Shown here piece after piece: positions 46,901-55,977 of a stretch of 64,000 nucleotides of DNA. This stretch comes from Rhea pennata. Lineage: Eukaryota; Chordata; Aves; Rheiformes; Rheidae. Under the pieces are notes generated by a model, which was not told the DNA's origin, did not search any database, and saw nothing but the letters and a program-made list of their open reading frames with translations. The DNA is taken from assembly GCF_028389875.1 (NCBI RefSeq), contig NC_084671.1:1992501-2056500 (forward strand), read 5' to 3'. Positions within the stretch are counted from its first letter, which is position 1, and each line of letters starts with the position of its first letter. The position numbers and the translations under genes were made by a program.

Positions 46901-47040
46901 ATGAGCGAGTGGTCGATGGTGAGCGACACCTCCGAGTAGAGCCGGTCGCCGATGAGGATGCCCGGGGCGGGGGCGGCCGGCGGGGCGGCGGCGGCGGCCG
47001 CGGCGGCGGGGGGGGCCGGGTGGGCGGCGGTGGAGGCCAT
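33615..47040 (-). CDS. CCNL1: Cyclin L1, complete 11-exon gene (ATG to stop)
   Basis: Cyclin L1 is a nuclear, RS-domain cyclin that binds CDK11 kinases, localises to splicing speckles and modulates pre-mRNA splicing (family knowledge). Eleven coding exons on the minus strand, all with GT-AG introns, join into 1545 nt, giving 514 residues plus TGA: 46774-47040, 46504-46578, 46182-46291, 39792-39912, 39331-39395, 37886-37985, 37651-37755, 37235-37376, 35209-35320, 34969-35067, 33615-33963. Order in the protein: Ala/Pro-rich start (1-26), the [19 protein letters not shown] block (27-45), two cyclin folds (roughly 76-178 and 191-275, with [16 protein letters not shown] in the first), a Lys/Glu-rich linker, then an Arg/Ser and His/Arg tail (about 367-514). 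The Ser/Thr- and Pro-containing sequence after the start fits CCNL1 rather than CCNL2. From memory human CCNL1 is 526 residues; the 12-residue difference lies entirely in the N-terminal low-complexity run. The chosen ATG is the first in frame after an upstream in-frame TAG. Confidence 0.97.
33964..34968 (-). other. CCNL1: CCNL1 intron 10
   Basis: The intron is 1005 bp. Its first 55 bases after the donor are dominated by the CU/GU dinucleotide repeat described separately. The rest is unremarkable AT-rich sequence. Confidence 0.75.
34914..34957. repeat. Compound (AC)n(AG)n microsatellite next to the exon 10 donor
   Basis: The plus strand reads (AC)6-7 then about 16 AG units. In the CCNL1 transcript this is a (CU)n tract followed by (GU)n starting about ten nucleotides after GTAAGT of intron 10. 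CU repeats are PTB-type binding sequence and GU repeats are CELF/TDP-43-type binding sequence (family knowledge), so the repeat could influence inclusion of exon 10. Confidence 0.95.
34969..35067 (-). CDS. CCNL1: CCNL1 coding exon 10 (residues 366-398, first two bases of 399); RS-domain cassette
   Basis: The exon is 99 nt and encodes [16 protein letters not shown] followed by more Arg/Ser repeats and SHTPRR. Both boundaries fall after the second codon base (GG|C and CA|C), so skipping the exon would keep frame and remove 33 residues of the RS domain. The acceptor is CTCTCTAAG|CATGAG and the donor GGCA|GTAAGT. The intron begins with a long CU then GU repeat. Confidence 0.94.
35209..35320 (-). 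CDS. CCNL1: CCNL1 coding exon 9 (residues 329-365, first two bases of 366)
   Basis: The exon is 112 nt. It completes the split serine codon and encodes the linker [16 protein letters not shown] through KSPYN, a charged, Ser-Pro-containing, probably disordered segment. The acceptor is AATTCCTAG|CTTCC and the donor AATGG|GTAAGT. Confidence 0.93.
35321..37234 (-). other. CCNL1: CCNL1 intron 8
   Basis: The intron is 1914 bp of AT-rich sequence between exons 8 and 9. I see nothing in it beyond ordinary intronic sequence; no repeat or alternative exon is recognisable. Confidence 0.75.
37235..37376 (-). CDS. CCNL1: CCNL1 coding exon 8 (residues 282-328, first base of 329)
   Basis: The exon is 142 nt and encodes [20 protein letters not shown] and then a stretch ending GGFSPASKP. 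The Lys/Glu-rich helix leads out of the cyclin core into the disordered linker. The acceptor is CCTAACAG|CCCAAT; the donor CAT|GTAAGT splits a serine codon (T|CT). Confidence 0.95.
37651..37755 (-). CDS. CCNL1: CCNL1 coding exon 7 (residues 247-281)
   Basis: The exon is 105 nt in phase 0 and encodes [20 protein letters not shown] followed by [15 protein letters not shown], the end of the second cyclin fold. The acceptor is TATTTTCAG|ATTCCT and the donor AAGAAG|GTAACG. A 130-bp intron separates it from exon 6. Confidence 0.96.
37886..37985 (-). CDS. CCNL1: CCNL1 coding exon 6 (residues 213-246)
   Basis: The exon is 100 nt. It completes Trp213 and encodes [20 protein letters not shown] then [13 protein letters not shown], the second cyclin fold. 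The acceptor has a long T tract (TTTTTTTTTAG|GAATTAC); the donor is CTGCAG|GTAAGC. Confidence 0.96.
37986..39330 (-). other. CCNL1: CCNL1 intron 5
   Basis: The intron is 1345 bp, with the alternative exon start at 39105 and a minus-strand AATAAA at 38068-38073 only about 80 nt before exon 6. Open frames of about 60-105 codons on the minus strand at 38.7-39.1 kb lie downstream of the short-isoform stop codon and are not needed to explain it. Confidence 0.7.
39081..39105 (-). other. CCNL1: Alternative CCNL1 exon start in intron 5 (cyclin L1 beta-type end)
   Basis: On the minus strand a pyrimidine-rich stretch with TTAATTAAAG precedes G GTA GTC CCT GAT GGT AAG TCA TAG. Spliced to exon 5 it completes Trp213 and adds VVPDGKS before a stop. 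With the 12-residue N-terminal difference added, the predicted length equals that of the human 232-residue short cyclin L1 beta isoform, as I remember it. The predicted product would have cyclin box 1 but neither the complete second box nor the RS domain. A strong internal donor (GATG|GTAAGT, exon edge 39092) means the segment could also act as a 14-nt microexon or poison exon. The 3' end is unknown; AATAAA on the minus strand at 38068-38073 is one candidate poly(A) signal. Confidence 0.6.
39331..39395 (-). CDS. CCNL1: CCNL1 coding exon 5 (residues 192-212, first two bases of Trp213)
   Basis: The exon is 65 nt and encodes [20 protein letters not shown] plus Ala and a split tryptophan codon (TG|G). 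The acceptor is GCCCCTCAG|ATCATT and the donor GCCTG|GTAAGT. The TG| end can be completed by a G from either exon 6 or the alternative exon at 39105, which is the branch point for the long and short isoforms. Confidence 0.95.
39792..39912 (-). CDS. CCNL1: CCNL1 coding exon 4 (residues 151-191)
   Basis: The exon is 121 nt. Its first base completes the split arginine codon; it then encodes [19 protein letters not shown] through [13 protein letters not shown], linking the two cyclin folds. The acceptor is AACTATAG|GACTCC and the donor CATAAG|GTGAGT. Confidence 0.96.
39913..46181 (-). other. CCNL1: CCNL1 intron 3 (6.3 kb)
   Basis: This intron alone is about 47 percent of the distance from start codon to stop codon. 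It is AT-rich, with a G12 run at 40230-40241 (plus strand), a short TG/CG repeat near 43801-43830 and several A/T tracts. I see no coding exon with good splice sites and no recognisable interspersed repeat inside it. Confidence 0.8.
43801..43830. repeat. Short TG/CG dinucleotide repeat in CCNL1 intron 3
   Basis: ATATATGTGTGTGTGCACGC continues into GTGTGTGTG, an interrupted purine-pyrimidine alternation of about 30 bp. Confidence 0.85.
46182..46291 (-). CDS. CCNL1: CCNL1 coding exon 3 (residues 115-150, first two bases of 151)
   Basis: The exon is 110 nt and encodes the core of cyclin box 1, including [19 protein letters not shown]. The acceptor is TTTTTTCAG|ATTGTT and the donor AAAAG|GTAAGA, splitting an arginine codon (AG|G) that exon 4 completes. 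The following intron is the largest of the gene. Confidence 0.96.
46504..46578 (-). CDS. CCNL1: CCNL1 coding exon 2 (residues 90-114)
   Basis: The exon is 75 nt in phase 0 and encodes [19 protein letters not shown] and the following VKHSFE, the start of cyclin box 1. The acceptor reads TTCACAG|GTGGCG and the donor TTCGAG|GTGAGC. It is separated from exon 1 by a 195-bp intron inside the CpG island. Confidence 0.96.
46632..46643. promoter_or_regulatory. YY1-type site in CCNL1 intron 1
   Basis: GCCGCCATTTTG is an exact YY1 consensus in reverse orientation. A second ATGGCGGC lies at about 46724-46731, also in intron 1, and the start codon itself sits in a third YY1-like context. Clusters just downstream of the start site are typical of CpG-island housekeeping promoters. 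Confidence 0.5.
46774..47040 (-). CDS. CCNL1: CCNL1 coding exon 1 (residues 1-89)
   Basis: The exon encodes an Ala/Pro-rich start followed by [19 protein letters not shown] and ends LLRLPQ just before the first cyclin box proper. The donor is CAG|GTGCGG, in phase 0. The ATG lies in a YY1-like context (CCGCCATCATGG on the coding strand). An in-frame TAG lies about 45 nt upstream with no other in-frame ATG between, which fixes the start. The run of GCG/GCC codons for alanine makes this part GC-rich and length-variable between species. Confidence 0.96.
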
Positions 47041-47434
47041 GATGGCGGAGCTGCTGCACACCCGGAGCCGGCCACGCACAGACTAGCGCGGCCCGGCGCC
47101 CGGTGACGCAGCACACAGCGGCGCCTCCGCGCGCTGCCACCTGGGAAAAAAAAGTCCGCCCGCCCGGGCCCCGCCCCGCCCGTGATGCAACACTTGCCGT
47201 GCGGCGGCACGTCGCTGTGACGCACGCGGGCCAGGGCGCGGGAGCCGCGTGGTCACGTGGGAGGGGAGGCGCGGGCCGCGATTGGCTGCCGCCTGGGCCC
47301 CGCCCCCTCGCGGCGGGAGGCCCCGCCCAGCCGCGCGGCGCGCTCCCGCCGGGAAGCGAGGGCGGGTCGCGGCCGGCCGCCGGCGCCAGCGCGGCCCCCG
47401 CCCCGCGCCCTCCCGAGGCGGCGCGAACGAGCCG

Positions 47435-47446
47435 CGCGCATGCGCG
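47435..47446. promoter_or_regulatory. NRF1 palindromic motif upstream of CCNL1
   Basis: CGCGCATGCGCG matches the NRF1 consensus YGCGCAYGCGCR at every position. It lies about 400 bp upstream of the CCNL1 start codon, within the CpG island. Confidence 0.5.
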
Positions 47447-47560
47447 GCAGGCGGGGCGGCCGGAGCGCCTGCTCCGCCGCGGGGACCTGCTCGGGCCTCG
47501 CTCGCACCCGCGGACTGAGAGGAAATTTGCACCGCAGCGTTTTGCAAGACGGGAAGGAGG

Positions 47561-48679
47561 CGACGACCCATAAGGTCGCTTGCAGGAGAAAGGAAACCCT
47601 TTCACCTTCCTGTCCTTGCCGTGACAGCAGGGAGAGCACTCGCCCTTTCACCGCGTTCTCCCCTGTAAAATGATTGCAAGCAGTGTTCCACTTCACCACT
47701 GGAAAAAAACCTAACTGCACCGTCTGTTTCACAATAGCAGGGGAAAGGGCAATTACACTGGCTTAACTATGTTTTAAAGACAATAGTTTAACTGGTTTGT
47801 AGCCTGTGTGAGAGCGCTTACTTTGTATTCGAACTCTAAATGATTTTAAACAAACTGGAAGAGCTTTCCAAAAAGTGAAATTAAGGTGTCTGTACCAAGT
47901 GGTGAATTAAGCCATTTCAGGTTCAGATCTTAACTGTCTCAAGCAGACAGGCTTGTAACTGAGAGTAACGTGCCCAGAACTGTCACTATATGGCACACTT
48001 GCAGTTCTGATTTTTGGGGGCATTTATAGTGTGCAGTCTGTCATACAAAAAAAATCAGTGAAATCAAGAAAATAAACATGACTGCTGTGACACAAATAGA
48101 ACAGAAGCTAGGCCATGCATTTCCAAGCTGAAAGTGAACTCCCGTATCTGTTACTTTCTATCATGTAGATTTATTAATGGTGAAAGGCTGAAGTGGTGAC
48201 TGCGTTGTATGTCATTGCACTTAACAGGCAAGTGTTGGCAACAGGCCTCCCCCACGCTGTCGTGGCTGCATGTAGCGTTGCCCCACATCTTCCCCGCTTC
48301 CTCCAACGTTTGGATCCTCAGCTGCACAAAACAGGCTGCCCAGGACAGCAGCCTGCACTTCTGGCTGAGGGCTTTTCCACTCAGCATGCAACTATCCCCT
48401 CCTGACAGAGAAAAGCTATGTTGGCCTTGATCCGCACACAACGTTCTGAACTTTGCTTGCAGAAAATTCCTTATTTTTCAAAGCAACAACTTGTCAGTAA
48501 CATCATGCAAAGCCGTACGCTAGCTCATCTGATTTCTGACAGCTGACGTGCCATGTATAACATTTATAGTAAAACAGTATTTAAGAGCTGAAAACAGTCA
48601 CGCTTTCGTGGTAATTACTGCACTTGCTCTAAGAGGTTTCTATTGCAATGCTGTTTCAAAGAGGTGAACTGTTCCGATG
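47561..48679. other. AT-richer gap between the two CpG islands upstream of CCNL1
   Basis: About 1.1 kb has ordinary composition and no exon-like structure. It separates the CCNL1 promoter island from the orphan island. Confidence 0.65.
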
Positions 48680-49720
48680 AGCAGGAAGGTGCGCAGCTGC
48701 CCGCGTGGTCACAACTCCGTGAGCTGCCCGAGCACGGCACCAGGGTCTCCGCACCGTTCCGCCCGCCCGCTCCAGCTGCTCAGCCGAGTCCAAAGCACAA
48801 GGGCTCGGCGTGCGCTGCGCGGAGCCCGCTCGGCGCCCCTCGCCCCCAGGCCCCCATTCCCGCGGACGGGCCCCTCCCGCACGTTCCCCCCCCTCCTCCT
48901 TTCCGTGCTCGGGAACCTGCCCGACCCGCGCGGCGCCAGCGGGCCCCGCCGCCGCCTCTCCGCTCCGCCGGCGGCAGCCGCCCCCTCAGCGCGGACCGCC
49001 AAGGGGGGGGGGGGGGCGGCCAACGCGCCGCCACCTCCGCGCGCGCGGACACAACCCCCTCGCCGCCGGCCCTCGCACCCCGCGCGGCGCCGCGGCCGCT
49101 CGCCGCCGGGCAGGCCCAGCCCCTGCGGCCGCCGCCCGCCCCGCCGCAGCCGCCGCCCGCCCCGCCGGCCTGTCGCAACCGGACGCGGCGAGCGCGGCAT
49201 TTCCCGCCCGGCCGCAGCGCATCACTTCTCGGAACAGGCGCCGCGCTTCGCCTCGCTCTCCGTATCCCTCCGCGGCTGCCGGGACTAGCTCCCCGCGGCC
49301 GTGACCTACCCGCGGGCTCGGCGGCAAGCCCCGCCCCGGCGGGCAGGCTGCGGCTCTGATTGGCTCCCCGGGTTGGATTGGCAGCGCGCCGGCCGCCATG
49401 TCGCGCGGGGCCGTGTGAGGGCCGGCGGCGCCGCCGGGCGGGAGCCGGTGCTGTGCCGGGGGGGGGGAGGGACGCGGCATCTCCTCCCGCGGAGCGCTGC
49501 CGGCCGCCTCTGTCCTCCCCTCGGCCTGCTCCGGGCGCGGCAAGGCCTCGCCGGAGGTGCGCGGGGCTACGGGGCCGGGAGGAGGCCGGCGCCGGGCCCC
49601 GCTGCGAGGCGACGCTCTCGGCGCGCTGCCCGAGGCCCCTGCCCACCAGAAGGACCGATCCGCGCGGTTTTCCCTCCCCGAGGCTGCTGAGGAAGAGCAG
49701 GCTTGGTCGCAGCAAGGAGG
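48680..49720. promoter_or_regulatory. Second CpG island upstream of CCNL1, orphan promoter
   Basis: About 1 kb is extremely CpG-dense, with a G14 run at 49003-49016. Two ATTGG (inverted CCAAT) motifs lie around 49357 and 49375, and a YY1-like GCCGCCATGT at about 49389-49398. It is separated from the CCNL1 island by about 1.1 kb of AT-richer DNA. It could start a divergent plus-strand transcript, or be a distal CCNL1 promoter. Open frames on both strands here reflect GC richness and none resembles a known protein. Confidence 0.65.
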
Positions 49721-52700
49721 CGCGAGGTTGCTCAAGCCTCGCTGAAGAAGGCCGAGTCGTGGTATAGTTTTCAGCCTGAGCAAAGAATCAAAATAACTCA
49801 TTACTTGCAGGGTTTGTTAGCAGAGAGAGCCTAGGGTAGGAAGGGATGTTTACAGAGATGCACAAATCCAAAATTTTAGTTGAGGACAACATCAACAACA
49901 AAGTCTGCAGAATTGTGGCACTGACCACTAGGCTTTCACTGGAGCAGTTGTGTCAGCGAGGCCGCGGTACGGGTGGCGTAGTGTACTGTTTCTGAGAGCA
50001 GCCTGCACTTGATGCTTAGTAGCTGGAGGCTGCAGCTTATTTTTAGCCCTGGTTACAGTATTTAGTCAAACATTCTGAGTTCTACAGGCACATGTTTTAG
50101 AAACATCACAGAGTCCACAACATCTGCTTTTACCTTTTCTTCCCATTTGTAGTTTGGGGTTTGAAAGCCAGTCTGTAACTAGTACTGAAATAGTGCTTTA
50201 TGGAATATTTAATTACTCTTTCAGACTTTTCTTAGTGCTGGAGGGTGCTGTGCTTGCAGGTTTGTGACTCAGCAGGAATACTATTTAGTTAGAAAGGTTA
50301 ACATGCCCTCCCTGTTTTCCTGGTGCTTTCACAAGCTCCCTCCATTAGTCATATACTGCACAGTCATAGAAATTTTAAAAACAGATTTACATAGGTTGAA
50401 GGAATATCATCACCAACTTGGAATATCTCAAGTGTTTTAGAAACCTCCAACATTCTTGTATGTTGCATTGCACAGCCAAAAAAAGACCAAAGAACCTGTG
50501 ATGCTAGTGCTACACATCTGTGCAGTGGCAAAAGCAATTCAAAGTCAATCAAATGTACTAAAGATTAAAGAAATAGTAAAAAAAAAGGGGGGGGAGCTGG
50601 GGAAAATTTACTGTGATTGACCGGTCTGAGATTATTCCGAAAGTGAGAATATCACAATTTCCTTGGTACTTGCAGAGGGCAAACAGCTCTTTCTCATTTG
50701 ATACCAGTTAGCAATGTGTGCAGAAAGATCTGGGATGAGAAGGAAAAATCATGCAAACAGCAAGTGTCAGTCATTACAGTGGAATTTGCCTGCTGTTTTA
50801 TTTTCATGCACACGCCCATAGTGTATTGTTTTTCAGTTTGCTCTGGTTTGCCATATTACACTTAGATGCTTTAAAAACTAAAGAGAATTTGTTTTCATTA
50901 GGGGTGGCTAAACCTGCTGGTACCATTCTTAAGAATTCATGATGTTTTTCATGTATAAATTTTTGAATTCAGTAACATTGAGCAGTGTGTTGCCCCCTCA
51001 GCTGTTAGGCAATTGAAGGCCTTAGATATGCCGAAAAGTTTTTCTGTAGCACGTTAAAAAAAAAAAAAAAAGTGCAAACAAACTGCAGTAGCCAATCAAT
51101 TGCTACCTGATGCCTCCATACCCTTAAACATGGAGTTAATGTTTTATTTTCCAACACAATCCCCAGGTATTGGTGTCCACATTAGCTGTCCCTTCCTTGT
51201 GTGTAGCGCACACAGATACGCACAGTGGACAATTTAAACCCATTAACAAAGCAGAATTAGTTAAAGTTGATGCTTTGTTGCCAAAAACAATACCAATTGC
51301 TACTTGAGTCATCATTGTGAATACGTTAATGAACCTAATTGTTTTGTATCCTTTGGCCTAGTACCATACAGCTTATAGAGGCTCTTTATTTAAACTGCAT
51401 ATATGCAAATAGCTGTTGGATATCAAAGTGGACTTTAAAGCATGTGCTTTTGTTTTGTACATACACTCATAACAGGGTACAGTCAACTGTACAGCATTTG
51501 CAGCGTTGGTGCTCAAAGGCCTTTTGCCTTTCATACTCATTCTTCATCAGCCTCACCCTGCAGGTGCCTGGACTCCATACCAAAGTGATGGAGGGCTGCT
51601 GGGAGTCACAGCTGGATCCTGAGCCCTGCTGCTGAAAATGGCTTTGGGAGGGCACAAGTGCCTAACTTGTCCAAGGGAATAAACACGCTTGGGGGATAGG
51701 ACACGTCAGCGTAGTGCGTCTTCCAAATCTGCAGGCTGTTGTGCACGTGTTTGGTATCCATATGCTTGCACATTTCTGCAATGCCAGAGAGATCTTCCAG
51801 CAGCTCTCAGTGACTGTGCAGTTTCATTTGGGCTACAGCTAGGAGGAATTATTCTGTACCTTCCCTCACAGTTAGACTCGAAACTGAGCAGTGAGCTGCA
51901 TTGGCAAAGGGTGGCAGAGCTGAAAAGAAGGTGGCATCACCATCTGCTGAGCAAGTCTTCTGGGAAGGGTTACGGTTAGGATGTGGCTCTGTTCTCAGCA
52001 TTTTCTAGTGGGTAATCTGACTACCTCAGTGCCTGACATCTCCCAATGATTTTATAGGTTTGTCAGCAAAATGTTTCACAAAAGATAATATAAGAACAGG
52101 TTTCTCAGCAAAGAACTGCAAATTGCTACATATAATTACTTTAATAGAAAGGATTTGTTTGAGAAAAGTGAGGGTCTGTGATAGAAAATTCTAATTTCAT
52201 TACACAATGATTGATGTCAGGTATAATAAACCTGGTAGGATATTAGGTAGTAAAATGCATTAATTTTCTGCTATCATATCAAATAGATCAGGCATCCGTT
52301 TTTACTTACTGCATTCAAATCAGTTTTTATGTGCAAGATTTTTGAAAGCAGAAGTCTTTTTTTAATCAAATCATTTAAGAGATTGACTTGAATTCTTTGT
52401 ATTGAATCTGATAAATTAACTGAGAACCTGGAATTATCTCTCATGCAGTGAAAAGATTTGCTTTATCGGCTCTGGTACAACTTCTAATTGGAAGCAGTAC
52501 ACTTTCACTATGGGTTGAACACTGGCTTTGCACTGATGTAAAAGAAAAAGTTTGGCAATGAAATTTACTCAGGCTGGAGTAACAATTACAGTTTTTTTAC
52601 TCTGTCAAATTAAGACTTTAAGAGAAATCAGATATTTCTGAAAAAGATGAAAGTCAGTTTTGGAGTCTAAATTAAAAGCTCAGAGAAACAGTGAAGATTT

Positions 52701-53571
52701 TGAAATCATTCACAGAAGGTAGTTTCTTTAAGCTCCTACTCATTGGTCTTGAAAGAGAAAAGAACAATTCAGTATTGTGAGTTAAAATCTGAAGTTTTTC
52801 CTCTGAATAACTTGGTATGAAACCAAGTGTAATCATGAACTCAGCCTTTTATATAAACACCTCTCTGTTTCATGTTAATTGATTCTTTACCTTCCACTCC
52901 CTAAAACTCTCATTCTGTTGGTTTCAGTTGCATTCCTCCGCATTCCTCCTGGTATTACTTGTTTTTGCTTACTTCAGTGAAGTTACTGGTGGTGACTGGC
53001 TTATCACGGAAAGATTCAAACTGTGTCCCCATGTGGAAAGAAGTAATTTTTTCCCCCAGGATGGTGTCATCTAAAATGCAAAAATCTGCTGAGTTGGAAT
53101 ACTGGGGTTCTTCAAATCTCTCTTACTTACGATACAACATTTCTTTTCTTTTGCTTTCTTAAGAAAGCATATTTCTTTTGAAAAATGAATAAAGCGCTTT
53201 TAGAGACTCTAGTTCAGGCTCTACAGCATTTGGATGCTAATTGAAGCCCACCTCTTCCACTCGTTTTTTGAGTTTATGGAGTCAGGACTTTTTTTTCCCA
53301 TCACAATGTACTCTAATAGCTTTAATACTACATAGTTCTTGTGTACTGGTTTAATTATTAATTCATCAATAGAAGCAAAAAAATTTTTGAAAATAAGCCT
53401 AAATATAGAATGTTCATAATTTTAAAAAAATAAGTTGATGTTGACCAGCTTACTTTTTTATAAACAAGAATTTGATGCATTTGCAGATTGAACAGCATGT
53501 TTAAAGTCATCTTAGTTCAAACATGTTTTCCAACACAGTTAAAACTTAAGCCTGTTTTCTTTTTCATCTAG

Positions 53572-53707
53572 ACACATCAGTATTCAAGAAAAAGGTGTGG
53601 TGAATTCGATTTATCAGATCTTATCAAGGTCAGAAAATTGTATAAGTCATCTTTAGACCGCATATTGGAGACAGATTCATCTGCATACAGAAATTATACA
53701 CCTTTAA
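53572..53707 (+). other. Candidate internal exon with one open frame
   Basis: The acceptor TGTTTTCTTTTTCATCTAG is followed by 136 nt and a donor AA|GTAAGC. Frame 1 is open for 45 codons (starting THQYSRKRCGEFDLSDLIKV) and continues open 28 codons past the donor. I recognise no family in it. An open frame of this length arises often by chance, so coding status is doubtful. Confidence 0.3.
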
Positions 53708-55911
53708 GTAAGCTGGTTTCAGAAACAGAAAATATTAAATGCGTCCAAGTGCAACTGGCACTTGCAGTTAATGTACTAGCCTTTCAACTGCAGTAGGTAA
53801 CCACTGGGAGAAAGGGCAGGGCTGATAGTAGCAGCGCAGCAGCTCCCATGAGTTATCAGAGCACATCTGTAGCAGACCTCAGTCTTCATACAGGATCTTT
53901 GTATCAATTCATTTCATTGATTTAGCATCACTTTATTTTCATTGGCCACAATTTCCATGGGACAGGTAGCTCTTCAAATCTTTTTGCAAGAGTACATACA
54001 TAATTGCAACAAAGCTCAGCGTTTGCTTAGAGCTCTGAGGCAGAAGCTCTGCTAGATATCAAGGCCGTTTTTGAAGACATTGCCGCCAGCAGTGGGCTAC
54101 TCACTGCTCGGTTTCCCTCTGTGAGGAGGTTTGCATTCCCCTAACAACGAGGCAGATGCTCCCTGACAGGCTCAGTGCGCTTGGGGCCAAGGGTTATGCA
54201 CTTTTTCTCCAACAGCTCCAACCATGGAAGTGATACTCTGTCAGAGTGGGGAAGGCAGCTAGTTGGACAGTGATGCCTTCAACCATGGTAACTTTCTTCT
54301 TAAGCACGTGCCTGTCAGTGTGTTTAAATGACCAAGTGACCCAAAACCAAGCTAGCTGACCTTGAGGAAGAACGACCTTTCAGACTAGCTCTCTATACTT
54401 TGACATCTTGGAAGGCTGAATACCTAGCAGGCTTAGGGATTCCCTGAGTCATGTTTCCCTACTGCATGGACCTTGCCTGGTCACAAGCAGGGCTGGAGAT
54501 GTGTGCAAAATGCAGGCAGACAGATGAGAGCGGGTAATGCTCACTGTGTACTAGTGTAGGTGATTATCCAAGATGTGCGACAATGGTAAAATGATGCCTC
54601 TGCTGCCAAGTGGTTCTGAGAAGCAGGCAGTTTCTGCTGTCACCTCAGGTTTGACTCAGCTCTACTAGGTAAGACCTAAAAATGTGGATGGGAAAATGGG
54701 CTGTTTCATGTCCCTGAGGTGTGCAGCAGTTAGCAGCCAGCCTATTCAGCCAGAAATGACACCATAGGAGCAGACAAGAGTGAGCACACTTTTCCCAGTT
54801 CCTCAGAGAAGCCTGTCATCATAAGAAAAATAACATAGCCTTCTTGCTTTTGGAACAGACTGGAAATCCACTACAATGCTTGACTTTTTCTGTGCTGGGT
54901 GATCGCCATGCACTTAAAAAGAAATATGCTCTGCAAGTGTGCCTATACATACATCTGCCTTGGATCTGTCCTGGAGGAAGTTACCATGAGCGTAGTACTA
55001 ACAGTATTTCTATCTGTTGGTAAGAAAACTAGGAAAATGGCAAATGAGAGAGAACGGCATTGAGCACAGGATAGACTTTCAGATCTCACAGTGCAGCCTC
55101 TTGCTTCAATAACGGGGTCTTGCACCCTGGGACATGATGGCAAACAGTGAATGACCTGAACTGCTGGGAATGTTCTGTCCTTCCCATGCAGTCCTCATGT
55201 GCAGACACTTTTTGTGTGCAAATGTGGTTCTTGCAGATATATCACAGTGGAACAAATCTGTAGCTATAGGCATATGTACAAAGAGGTGAAGGATCAAGGT
55301 GTTAACCTGGAATAAATCACGCCAGAACCACTAGCACAGAGCATGAACACCACTAGGCTACTGAGGGGGTGGGAAAGAACAGGCTGTATCTTGAAAGGCA
55401 CACATCAGAGAGACATATTTAGCTCTTATTCATCCAGGAGAATATTTGTCACTAGTGGGGCAGGTCTGAATTATTTTTAGGGGTTGCATCATGAGTCTGC
55501 AGCTTTAGAAGAAAAAGATCAAGCTATCTTGTCTTACAAGGATTTATCATATTGTGTTTTTGTGAAGCAGGGGCTGACGCGCATAAGGGCTGGGAAGCTG
55601 AGGAATGTATATTGGTATGTACAAGACACGATACGCTGTAGTGCTCTTTCAAGTACAACATCTGGGTTTAGTATGACTAGCTGTGACATTAGTAGTCTGC
55701 AAATCCTGACCTCACACATGCTGTTCTTGTACTGGGCTGGGTATGACTAACAGATCGAGCCCAAATGAGTTTTCCTAGTGAGAACCCCTTTTAAGACTGA
55801 ACAATTTTATATGGGAACTGCCTAACAGAGGCATGCTGTAAAGGCCCACAGTATTGAGGGCATTGTCTTGTTTTCTCTTTATCTAAATAAGTAATTGTTT
55901 TGCTTTAACAG

Positions 55912-55977
55912 ACCTGCTCCAGCTTCACTGAGACACTTCAATCCTTCAGTGACCTTGTTCTGCAGCAGAAATCAAAG
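55912..55977 (+). other. Weak candidate exon
   Basis: The acceptor TTGTTTTGCTTTAACAG precedes 66 nt ending AAATCAAAG|GTGACT. One frame (starting TCSSFTETLQSFSDLVLQQK) stays open for about 74 codons through the donor. That frame is not the one reached by splicing from the candidate exon at 53572-53707, so a joint coding model fails. Confidence 0.2.

Larger units (their letters stand above)
46380..47560 (-). promoter_or_regulatory. CCNL1: CpG-island promoter of CCNL1
   Basis: Very CpG-rich sequence covers exons 1-2 and about 500 bp upstream. No TATA box is evident. Motifs upstream of the ATG include CRE-like TGACGCA at 47104-47110 and 47218-47224, E-box CACGTG at 47254-47259, CCAAT on the minus strand (ATTGG at 47281-47285), Sp1-type GC boxes near 47298-47307 and 47321-47330, and a perfect NRF1 palindrome CGCGCATGCGCG at 47435-47446. 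The transcription start is not determinable from sequence; it probably lies within about 47.05-47.2 kb. Confidence 0.85.

Noticed and set aside
46646..47605. 319-codon minus-strand frame across CCNL1 exon 1
   Set aside because: It is a shifted-frame shadow of exon 1 and the CpG island; the true frame is established by the cyclin L1 sequence.
49392..49416. Short ATG frame of 6 codons in the orphan CpG island
   Set aside because: The ATG is part of a YY1-like motif, and the frame is too short to mean anything without transcript evidence.
48643..49801. Open frames of 163-311 codons on both strands in the 49-kb CpG island
   Set aside because: All are rich in Ala, Pro, Arg and Gly, coexist in several phases and show no family similarity, as expected of GC-rich promoter DNA.
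53572..55977. A joint coding gene made from the exon candidates at 53572 and 55912
   Set aside because: Joining them puts the second segment in a frame with an early stop, so a protein-coding model fails; only a non-coding transcript remains possible.
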